Positions 55,464-63,181 of a stretch of DNA of 64,000 nucleotides are shown piece after piece. The position numbers and the translations under genes were made by a program. Under the pieces are notes generated by a model. It ran no database searches and was not told where the DNA came from. It saw nothing but the letters and a program-made list of their open reading frames with translations. This stretch comes from JANYHF01 sp963732765. Lineage in GTDB: Bacteria > Pseudomonadota > Alphaproteobacteria > Rhizobiales > Hyphomicrobiaceae. How positions within the stretch are numbered: the first letter of the stretch is position 1; each line of letters starts with the position of its first letter. The stretch spans positions 1 through 64,000 of the forward strand of contig CAVTAS010000008.1 of NCBI GenBank assembly GCA_963732765.1, read 5' to 3'.

Positions 55464-56297
55464 ATGCCAGCGCTGAGATTTGCCGCCGCATGCGCCGTGG
55501 TCGGCCTGTTCATGTTTCCGCTGCTGTGGTGGGGGCTGACCTCGATCATGCCCGAGTCCGCCATCTTCAATCGCGATGGCGTGGTGCTGTTCAGCTTCCA
55601 ACCGACCTTCGCCAACTACAGCGCGACCGTGTTCGGCTCCGACGCCTTCTTTATCCGTGATGCCGATCCGATCAAATCGCAGCGCACGCTTGTCGATTCA
55701 ATCGTGGTGGCCCTCGGCGCCACCGCTTTGACGCTGGCCATGGCGCTGCCGGCCGCGTTCGCGCTGTCGAACTTCGCCTTTCGCTGGCGGCGGGCCTGGC
55801 TGGCCTGGGTTGTGTTCCAGCGCGTGCTGCCGCCAATCGTCGTCCTCATTCCCCTGGTGACGCTTTATCACAACGTGCAACTGCTCGACACGCGCCTGGG
55901 CGTGATCCTGGCCCACGCCGCCATAAACCTGCCGGTGGCGGTGCTGATGCTGAAGAGTTTTTTCGACGACGTCTCGCGCGAGGTGATGGACGCGGCCCGC
56001 ATCGACGGCGCCAGCGTTGGATTGATCTTCACGCGCATCTGCCTGCCCCTGATCCAGGGCGGCATCGCGGCTACGGCTGTGCTGTGCTTCGTCTTTTCCT
56101 GGACCGAATTCCTGATGTCGCTGTTCCTGACCACATCGATCCGTATGCTGCCGGTGCAGCTGAGCATTTTCCGAACCATGGATTGGGGCTTTACCGCCGC
56201 GCTGGGGACGGTGGCGCTGGCGCCGAGCTTCCTGTTTATCCTTCTGACGCAGCGTTATCTGGTGCGCGGCCTGACGATGGGCCAGCTGAAGGAATAA
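55464..56297 (+). CDS. Orphan carbohydrate ABC transporter permease, MalG-type
   Basis: A 277-aa permease with six helices and the EAA loop (EVMDAARIDGASVGLIFTRICLP). Start ATG 55464 (MPALRFAAACAVVGLFMFPL). The long first periplasmic loop (SFQPTFANYSATVFGSDAFF) is usual for CUT1 permeases of polyols and glycerol-like sugars. No binding protein, second permease or ATPase adjoins it, so its partners must be elsewhere or lost. Followed by a perfect inverted repeat. Confidence 0.85.
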   Translation: MPALRFAAACAVVGLFMFPLLWWGLTSIMPESAIFNRDGVVLFSFQPTFANYSATVFGSDAFFIRDADPIKSQRTLVDSIVVALGATALTLAMALPAAFALSNFAFRWRRAWLAWVVFQRVLPPIVVLIPLVTLYHNVQLLDTRLGVILAHAAINLPVAVLMLKSFFDDVSREVMDAARIDGASVGLIFTRICLPLIQGGIAATAVLCFVFSWTEFLMSLFLTTSIRMLPVQLSIFRTMDWGFTAALGTVALAPSFLFILLTQRYLVRGLTMGQLKE

Positions 56298-56375
56298 ACG
56301 GGGACAGTATACCTATTTCCCTGATAGGCCGTCGCAGCCGTACCGGTAGTGCGGAAATAGGTATACTGTCCCCGT
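56298..56375. repeat. Perfect 22-bp inverted repeat between convergent genes
   Basis: CGGGGACAGTATACCTATTTCC begins at about 56299 and its exact reverse complement ends just before the stop of the convergent DMT gene. The 30-odd bases between contain CGTCGCAGCCGTACCGGTAG. It could serve as a bidirectional terminator, but GGGGACAGTATAC-type ends also recall dispersed REP/MITE-like elements. Confidence 0.75.
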
Positions 56376-57278
56376 TTATTCCCGCCGCCGCACCTGTTCG
56401 CGGTGGAAGGTATAGAGCCCCGCGCCTACCACAATGGCCGTGCCCAGCAGCGCCCACTGATCCGGCATCACGCCCCAGATCGCGATCTGCAGCACCAGCG
56501 CCATGATCACAGAGGCATAGCGGAACGGCGAAACCACCGAGAGTTCGCCGATGCGCACAGCGACTGTCACGCAGAAGTAGCCCGATACCACCAGCACAGC
56601 GGCGATGCACAGCGCCAGCCAGTCCAGGGGCCGGGGCTGCACCCAGGTTTCCGTCGAGCTCAAGACTGCACCCAACACCGTGGCCGCAGACGCCGATGCC
56701 AGCGCCAGCAGCAGCGAGGGTACACCCGGCGCCATGGCGCGGTTGCCGAGATCGCGCATGACCACGAACAGCACGCAAGTGGCCGCCAGCAGGGCAAACG
56801 GCTCGAACGCGCTGGTGCCCGGCTTGATAATCAGTAGCACACCGATCAATCCGGCGAGCGCGGCCAGCCAGCGCCGCCAGCCCACCTGTTCGCCCAGGAA
56901 CAGCGCCGAAGCCGCTGTCAGCGCCAGCGGCTGGAACTGCTGGATGCCATTGGCGTCGGCCAGCTCCAGGTGCATCAGGCTGGCGATGAAGGAGTAGGTG
57001 GAGCCGACCTGGCCGAGCAGCAGCAGGAAGAACGGCGGCCTGAGCAGCGCGCCCTTGGGCCAGGTCAGCGCGCCGTACCACCAGCAGGCCGCGAACAACA
57101 ACAGCACCGAGACGATGCCGCGCAGCACAATGATCTCGCCGATGGGCAGATGGCCACCCAGCAGCTTGATCATGGAATCATTGCTGATGAAAGATGAACT
57201 ACCCGCCATCATGGCGAGGATGCCGCCGAGGTTGTTGTACGGCCGCGCCGTCTCGGCTGGGGCGGTGCTGGTCGACAT
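56376..57278 (-). CDS. DMT-superfamily (EamA) transporter 1
   Basis: A 300-aa inner-membrane transporter with two EamA domains (ten helices): GGILAMMAGSSSFISNDSMI at the start, LFLGEQVGWRRWLAALAGLIGVLLIIKPG at the end of the first half, and GELSVVSPFRYASVIMALVLQIAIWG in the second. Its ATG (57278) directly abuts the stop of the paralogous gene upstream (57279). Substrate unknown. Last gene of the moaA operon. Confidence 0.88.
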   Translation of the reverse strand: MSTSTAPAETARPYNNLGGILAMMAGSSSFISNDSMIKLLGGHLPIGEIIVLRGIVSVLLLFAACWWYGALTWPKGALLRPPFFLLLLGQVGSTYSFIASLMHLELADANGIQQFQPLALTAASALFLGEQVGWRRWLAALAGLIGVLLIIKPGTSAFEPFALLAATCVLFVVMRDLGNRAMAPGVPSLLLALASASAATVLGAVLSSTETWVQPRPLDWLALCIAAVLVVSGYFCVTVAVRIGELSVVSPFRYASVIMALVLQIAIWGVMPDQWALLGTAIVVGAGLYTFHREQVRRRE

Positions 57279-58191
57279 TCAGACGGCCTCCCGGGCACGC
57301 ACCCGTTCGCGGTGGATGGTGTAGAGCCCCGCCCCGACCACCAGCACCAGGCCGGCGCTGGTCCAGGCATCGGGCGACGACGCCCCACAGCACGATCTGC
57401 AGCACCACCGCCAGTAAGACGCCGACATAGCGCAACGGGGCTAGCACCGACAGTTCGGAGATGCGGATGGCTGCGATGATCAGCACCACGGCGGCCACGA
57501 TCAAGGCGCCCGTGACGGCCAGCCCGAGCATGACCATGGCGGACGGCATGACCCAGGTCTCGGTCAGTCCAAGCGCGCAGCCGCCGAGCGACACCACCAC
57601 GGCCGAGGGCAGCGCCAGGAACAGCGCTGGCACGCCCTGGGCGACCACCCGGGTGCTGAGGTCGCTCATGGCGACAAAAACCGTGCAGGCGATCGCCATC
57701 AGCGCGAACGGCTCGAACGCGCCGGTGCCCGGCCTGATAATCAGCAGCACGCCGGCAAACCCGACCAGGGTCGCCAGCCAGCGCCGCCAGCCGACGTGCT
57801 CGCCGAGCAAGAGGCCCGAGGCGGCGGTGACCAGCAGCGGCTGCACCTGCTGGATGCCCACCGCATCGGCAAAGCGCATGTGCATGAGGCTGACCACAAA
57901 GGTGATGGTCGCACCAAGGTCAAACAACGGGCGCAGGCAGAACAGCGGCGTAAGGCGCGACCATATTGGGCCACGGAACGCGCCCGTCGCCAAGCCCGCA
58001 ATCAGCACCAGCACCGCCACGACAGCTCCGCGCATGGCCACAAGTTCGCCGGCCGGCAACGATTCGCCGATTAGCTTGGTGATGGAATCGTTGCCGACGA
58101 AAGCTGCGGTCCCTGCCAGGAACATCGTGATGCCGGTGAGATTGCTGCGTCCGCTTTCGCTCGCGGCTGGAGCCGTTGCGGCCTCGGTCAC
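57279..58191 (-). CDS. DMT-superfamily (EamA) transporter 2, one frame change
   Basis: A paralogue of the next gene (shared GEHVGWRRWLATLVGFAGVL block; GIQQVQPLLVTAASGLLLGE). GTG 58191 overlaps the mmcQ stop as GTGA; ATG 58242 would overlap mmcQ by 55 bp. Near 57371-57384 one extra base breaks the frame: after LQIVLWGVV the correct continuation is PDAWTSAGLVLVVGAGLYTI, then HRERVRAREAV with stop at 57279-57281. About 304 aa when bridged. Tandem duplication with transporter 1 is likely. Confidence 0.85.
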
Positions 58192-58559
58192 GCTCGCCTC
58201 GCGCTGCGTCGAGCCGTCGGCATTGGCGCTGCAAGACGCCACGCCTGTTCAAGCCGGACGGTCAACTCGGCATCGTCGATGGCTGCCAGCCGGACCAGGA
58301 GCGCCGGATAGCCCTTGTAATGATCGGTCTCGAAGTAGATGTGCGGGGCCGAGGCCATCATGAGGTCCTTGTCGCCGAGAGTGCTCATCAGCACCAAGGT
58401 ATCAGCGTCCTTGTCTTTCATTCGAGCCATGAGCTTGCCGCGGCGCTTCAGGGCCGGCGTGCCATAGGACGTAGACACTTCGACGTCCGCCAGACCCGCA
58501 GCCTCGGCGCAAACCCGGACCCGCTCGAACGCGGCCTCAAGGCTTTGCTGCGGAGCCAT
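58188..58559 (-). CDS. MmcQ/YjbR family protein
   Basis: A 123-aa DNA-binding-fold protein of the MmcQ/YjbR (CyaY-like) family: VEVSTSYGTPALKRRGKLMAR, ADTLVLMSTLGDKDLMMASA and YFETDHYKGYPALLVRLAAI. Its ATG lies one base after the moaA stop and its stop overlaps the DMT transporter start, placing it inside a four-gene operon. Biological role not established. Confidence 0.85.
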   Translation of the reverse strand: MAPQQSLEAAFERVRVCAEAAGLADVEVSTSYGTPALKRRGKLMARMKDKDADTLVLMSTLGDKDLMMASAPHIYFETDHYKGYPALLVRLAAIDDAELTVRLEQAWRLAAPMPTARRSARRA

Positions 58560-58560
58560 G

Positions 58561-59578
58561 CTACCCCCCCGTCACCGACATATGCCGTGCAACCGCCGGC
58601 TTGGCGTCGCGGCGGTCGATGACGAAGTCGTGGCCCTTGGGTTTGCGGCCAATGGCCTCGTCGATGGCGGCGCTCAGCAGCGCATCGTCCTTTGACGCGC
58701 GGAGCGGCGCGCGCAAATCGGCCATGTCGTCCTGCCCCAGGCACATATAGAGCTGCCCCGTGCAGGTGATGCGCACACGGTTGCAGCTCTCGCAGAAATT
58801 ATGCGTGAGCGGCGTGATGAAGCCGATCTTGCCGCCCGTTTCCTTGACGCGCACATAGCGCGCCGGCCCGCCGGTGCGGTACGGAATATCCTCCAGCGTC
58901 CAGCGGTCCAGCATGCGCGCCCGCACCACGCTACAGCGGCAGATACTGGTCGGTGCGGTCGCCGTCGATCTCGCCCAGCGGCATGGTCTCGATCAGCGTC
59001 AGGTCCATACCCGCGCCGTGGGCATAGCGGATCATGTCGTCGTACTCGAACTCGTTGACGCCCTTCAGCGCCACCGCGTTGAGCTTGATCTTCAGCCCCG
59101 CCGCCTGGGCGGCCTTGATGCCGGCCTGCACCTTGGCCAGATCGCCCCAGCGCGTGATCTTGCGGAATTTCTCCGCATCCAGCGTATCGACCGAGACGTT
59201 GATGCGCTTGACGCCCAGCCGCGCCAGATCGCCGGCGTAGCGCTCCAGCTGGCTGCCGTTGGTGGTCAGCGTCAGCTCCTCCAGCGCGCCCGATTTCAGG
59301 TGCCGCGACAGCGCCTCGAACAGGCTGAGGATGTTCTTGCGCACCAGCGGCTCGCCGCCGGTGATGCGCAGCTTGCGCACGCCCTTGGCGATGAAGGCGG
59401 TGCACAGCCGGTCCAGTTCCTCAAGCGACAGCAGCTCCGGCTTGGGCAGGAACGTCATGTGCTCCGACATGCAATAGACGCAGCGGAAATCGCAGCGGTC
59501 GGTGACGGAGACGCGCAGGTAGGAGACATGCCGGCCGAACGGGTCGATCATGGCGGATGGGGTGGGTGTGGTCATCAT
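58561..59578 (-). CDS. moaA: GTP 3',8-cyclase MoaA, one frame change
   Basis: A radical-SAM enzyme starting molybdenum cofactor synthesis, about 338 aa when one extra base is bridged. The N-terminal frame has FGRHVSYLRVSVTDRCDFRCVYC (CxxxCxxC cluster), KLRITGGEPLVRKNI and TTNGSQLERYA. At 58929-58935 an inserted T makes TAG; without it QYLPLSVVRARMLDR is continuous. The second part has the C-terminal cluster (HNFCESCNRVRITCTGQLYMC) and ends in the GG tail required for activity. Starts at ATG 59578 or 59575. Confidence 0.92.
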
Positions 59579-59607
59579 GGGCTCTATGTAACAGAACGAA
59601 TGCCAGT

Positions 59608-59683
59608 TGCGTAGGGGCGGCTTGCGGCCGCCCTTAAACAGCAAGTCGGTTGCACGAGGGCGGCCGCAAGCCGCCCCTACAAC
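59608..59683. repeat. Perfect 24-bp inverted repeat upstream of amn
   Basis: GTAGGGGCGGCTTGCGGCCG and four more bases (from about 59611) recur as exact reverse complement ending near 59681, around about 22 bases. It lies in the divergent gap between moaA and amn. GTAGGGGCGGCTTGCGGCCGCCC palindromes look like dispersed repeats rather than operators. Confidence 0.75.
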
Positions 59684-59768
59684 GATAGTCCTGCGCATAC
59701 CCCCTCGACTCCATCCCCCCGCTTGCAGCATGGTGCGCCGCAATATGGCACCCAAAACGAGGGACATC

Positions 59769-61245
59769 ATGGCGCGCGGCAAACGCAGCGAGACATCGGA
59801 CGCTCCGCAATCCGAGACCTTCACCGACGCCAAAGTGGCGGTCAAACGCATTGCCGAGCTCTACAATGCCAGCGCCGAGCTGATCCGCGCCCGCTTCCGC
59901 CGCTTTGCCGACGGCGAACGCACGGGCGACCCGGCCACCGCAGCCTGTTACCCCAGCTTGCGCATCACCGTCGACCGCGACCAGCTGGTCTACGACGGCC
60001 GCCCATCCTGGGGCACAATCGCCTATCCCGGCACCTATTCCACCACACTTACCCGTCCCGATATTTTCGGCGCCTACTACGAGGCCCAGATCGAGCGCCT
60101 GATGCGCTACCACGGTGTGCCGGTGAGCGTAGGCATGAGCGACCGCGCCATCCCACTGCCTTTCGTGCTGGAAGACTCCACCGCCAACATCGATGTCTCG
60201 GACCTGCGCGCGCTCTCCTCCGTGTTCCAGCTGCCGGACCTTTCGCGCATCGACGACAGTATCGCCAACGGTACCGCCCGCCCCGCCCCCGGTGACAGAC
60301 GCGCCGCTCTCGCTGTTCCGTGCCGAGCGCGTCGATCTCGCGCTGCAGCGCCTGCACCATTACACCGGCACCGATCCGCGCCATTTCCAGCGCTTCGTTC
60401 TGTTCACCAACTATCAGCGCTATGTCGACGCCTTCATCGCGCTTGGCCACGCCAAGATGAGCGCGCCCGACCACGAGGGATATGCGGCGTTCGTGGAGCC
60501 CGGCAACCGCATCCACAAGGCCGGCGGCAAGTCGCAGCTGGCGGCCTCGGGCTCGCTGCCGCAGATGCCGGCCTATCACCTCGTGCGTCCCGACGGCCTC
60601 GGTGTGACCCTCGTAAACATCGGCGTCGGCCCCTCCAACGCCAAGACCATCACGGATCATATCGCAGTTCTTCGTCCCCATTGCTGGATGATGATCGGCC
60701 ATTGCGGCGGCTTGCGTCGCTCGCAGCAGCTCGGCGACTACGTGCTCGCCCATGCTTATGTGCGCGAGGACAGCGTGCTCGACGACGACGTGCCCAGCTG
60801 GGTGCCGATCCCGGTCATCGCCGAGGTGCAGGTGGCGCTGCAGCAGGCAGTGGGCCAGGTGACGGGTCTGGCCGGCGACGACCAGAAGATGCGCATGCGC
60901 ACGGGAACAGTGGTGACCACGGACGATCGCAACTGGGAGCTGCGCTACGACGATCTCTATCAGCGCTTCAACCAGTCGCGCGCGATCGCGGTGGATATGG
61001 AGAGCGCGACCATCGCGGCCAACGGCTTCCGCTTCCGCGTGCCCTATGGGACGCTGCTGTGTGTGAGCGACAAGCCGCTGCACGGCGAGATCAAGCTGCG
61101 CGGCATGGCCAACGCGTTCTACAGCCAGCGCATTTCGCAGCATCTGACGATTGGTCTGGAGGCGATCCGTATCATCCGCGAAGGCGGGATCGAGCGGCTG
61201 CATTCGCGCAAACTGCGCAGCTTCGACGAGCCGGCGTTTCAGTGA
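59769..61245 (+). CDS. amn: AMP nucleosidase, one frame change
   Basis: Hydrolyses AMP to adenine and ribose-5-phosphate; about 491 aa when bridged. From ATG 59769 the N-terminal regulatory domain reads FTDAKVAVKRIAELYNASAE, TVDRDQLVYDGRPSWGTIAYPG and IPLPFVLEDSTANIDVSDLR. In the C-rich stretch 60278-60291 one base is in excess; afterwards VTDAPLSLFRAERVDLALQR, FVLFTNYQRYVDAFIALGHA, MMIGHCGGLRRSQQLGDYVL and AVDMESATIAANGFRFRVPYG (nucleoside-phosphorylase domain) follow. Both halves are fully conserved, so a consensus error is likely. Confidence 0.92.
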
Positions 61246-61253
61246 GTGCCTTG

Positions 61254-61465
61254 CCCTCTCCCCCGCCTCTTGGCGGGGGAGAGGGTGCCCCGAAGGGGCG
61301 GGTGAGGGGCAGAGGCTGGGACCGGGCTTTGCGCAGCGCACGCCGACGTCCGCCATGAAGCGCCGCCCACGGAGCAAGCGGCTGCCCCTCATCCGGCCTT
61401 GTCTCCTTGGCGCTCAAAGCGCCTCGGCGGCCACCTTCTTCCCCGCGAAAAAGCGGGGGAGAAGG
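61254..61465. repeat. Double-hairpin palindromic intergenic element, copy C
   Basis: Hairpin 1 arms 61254-61267 and 61272-61285 (14 bp, perfect, TCTT loop). Inner inverted repeat GGTGAGGGGCAGAGGCT (from 61301) with AGCGGCTGCCCCTCAT (to 61391). Hairpin 2 arms 61434-61446 and 61453-61465 (one wobble). It fills the gap between amn and the convergent brnA. Confidence 0.8.
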
Positions 61466-61469
61466 AGAA

Positions 61470-61820
61470 TCACCCCAGCCCCGCGATCTTGCGCAGCGCC
61501 TGATTGATCCGGCTCTGCCACCCCGGCCCGCCGGCCTTGAAATGCGCCACCACATCGGCATCGAGCCGGATCGAGGTGGCGGTCTTGACCGGCGAGCGCT
61601 GCGGCCCGCGCATGCCGCGGTAGCGGGCGATTTCCTCGTCGGTAAACGGCCGCGCAGTGCGGAACCATTCCTTGGTCAGAGGCTGCGCGTCCGGATCGGC
61701 CAGCGCGGCAGCGTGGATCTCCGCATCTTCCTCATCGGTCATGGCGTCGATGGATCGCTGAGCCCGCTCGGCCGCCAATTTCCATTTCTCACGACCAGCG
61801 TCTGTTAGCTTCTTTGACAT
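61470..61820 (-). CDS. brnA: BrnA-type antitoxin
   Basis: A 116-aa protein: an N-terminal helical region (LTDAGREKWKLAAERAQRSI), the block MTDEEDAEIHAAALADPDAQPL, and a C-terminal ribbon-helix-helix-like segment KTATSIRLDADVVAHFKAGG then WQSRINQALRKIAGL. It overlaps the toxin gene by 32 bp, toxin first, as in brnTA operons. It should neutralise BrnT and repress the shared promoter. Confidence 0.85.
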   Translation of the reverse strand: MSKKLTDAGREKWKLAAERAQRSIDAMTDEEDAEIHAAALADPDAQPLTKEWFRTARPFTDEEIARYRGMRGPQRSPVKTATSIRLDADVVAHFKAGGPGWQSRINQALRKIAGLG

Positions 61821-62079
61821 AGCGTTTTCTCTCCGATTTCTCGGCCTTGCGCAGGCTGATGACGCGAACCGTCTCACCCCGCCGCGTGAAAACCAAATAG
61901 TAGAGCACGTCACCGATAAACCCGAGCGCCTGCTCCCGAAGCTCAAAGTAGTCTTCGCGGCCATCGGGATGCACGACGGCCATGTCCCAGTCGAAGCGAG
62001 CAACGGCCTCGAAGCCGATCTTGTGCTTACGCTTGTTCAGGGCGTACTTGTCATCGTCCCAATCGAGCTGAACGGACAT
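61789..62079 (-). CDS. brnT: BrnT-type ribonuclease toxin
   Basis: A 96-aa RelE-like toxin: LDWDDDKYALNKRKHKIGFE is the BrnT N-terminal hallmark (W-D-x-x-K then N-x-x-KH-x-I-x-FE), followed by REDYFELREQALGFIGDVLY, YLVFTRRGETVRVISLRKAEKSERKRY. First gene of the toxin-antitoxin operon; a promoter fits at 62101-62129. Confidence 0.88.
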   Translation of the reverse strand: MSVQLDWDDDKYALNKRKHKIGFEAVARFDWDMAVVHPDGREDYFELREQALGFIGDVLYYLVFTRRGETVRVISLRKAEKSERKRYVKEANRRWS

Positions 62080-62100
62080 GGCATGGCCGGCTTGGATTTA

Positions 62101-62129
62101 TTTGTAGATACGAATTGGTGGTTTGTCAA
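62101..62129 (-). promoter_or_regulatory. Sigma-70-like promoter for brnTA
   Basis: On the minus strand TTGACA (62129-62124), 17-bp spacer, TACAAA (62106-62101), ending about 22 bp before the BrnT start. The -35 is a perfect consensus match; the -10 matches 4 of 6. AT-rich compared with surroundings. Confidence 0.55.
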
Positions 62130-62367
62130 GGTCCAAGCGTATTTGCTCAACGGCGGGCGCGCACCTGGGTGATTACAGAGGGGCCGTGTCGTCTGACGCC
62201 TTACCCGGTTTAGTGCGGCCCGCGCAATTCGCCGGCCGTCCTCGGACATGGGTTGCGCGGGCAAGAGGCGTCGTCCAATCTACTGTCTACGCCTGGGCGG
62301 CGGCGGTGAAATACGCCACGCAACCCGGACTCACGAAGTGGCCAGACATTCCTTAGAGGGCCAACAA

Positions 62368-63058
62368 GTGGGAAAGACAGACAAAGGAAAGACTTGCGCC
62401 TATTGCGCAACTCCCAAGAGTTCGGAAACAGGGGATCACGTTTTTGCTCGACAATTCTTCTTGATCCGCCATCGGAAGGAACTGCCGCAAGTAGCGGCGT
62501 GCGGAAAGTGCGATCGTAAGAAATCGCGAAGCGAGACGACTCTTTTATCAACCCATGCATTACCTAGGGCAGGCTGCCACATCGACCGCCGTCGAAAACA
62601 TGGAAACGATGCTGCCGAAACAATGACAATTGCGAAATCGGAGCGCTGGAGAGGCGGCAAGCTGAACAGCCGATCGATCAATACTGAAAAGGTTCGCAAT
62701 TCATCAAAGGCCTGATCGGCACCACGAGCCGATCTACATGGTCGACGGACAGTTGTTGCGAGATTGGGACTCGTTTGTGGCGCGCGGGCTCTCAGCGTAT
62801 CATTGGGAGGCGGTCTACGGAAGCGACTACGCGGTGGATGCTGCCCCGGTGACATCATATGAACTGCCGACGCTTCTTCGACTTTTCGATACGTTTGATG
62901 CGAAGTACAACACGTACGGGGATTTTGGCGAAGGTACCTTCGATTATTGTGGTAGCCGGAATGAGGTCTATGCCGCGTCGGGTAATACGAAATGTTCGGC
63001 GGCATCAACACTAAATCCTTGCAATCCAATGACCAAGCAGAATACTTGGCGGTCATAA
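62368..63058 (+). pseudogene. Decayed HNH-endonuclease-like gene
   Basis: The first part, from GTG 62368, has the cysteine/His pattern of an HNH nuclease: KTCAYCATPKSSETGDHVFARQFF then VAACGKCDRKKSRSE. After about 62540 the frame breaks. A second open part (62738-63058) carries VDGQLLRDWDSFVARGLSAY, HWEAVYGSD and FGEGTFDYCGS, which read like the C-terminal half of the same family, and a further shift would be needed near 62980. With three or more breaks and lower GC than its neighbours, this looks like a decaying acquired gene rather than one with a single error. Confidence 0.55.
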
Positions 63059-63181
63059 TTCGGGCAAAAGCAACAAAAGACCTGATGGTCGCGAAAGGGC
63101 GTTGGCGTGGCAGCTTATTGATTTCCTGCTTGACGTGGATGCCGATGGAACAATGATAGGCGCGCAAAAATGTGACACCCC

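Noticed and set aside
59607..59768. Upstream extension of the AMP nucleosidase start
   Set aside because: The extension would translate the perfect palindrome; ATG 59769 has GAGGGA upstream and fits the family N-terminus.
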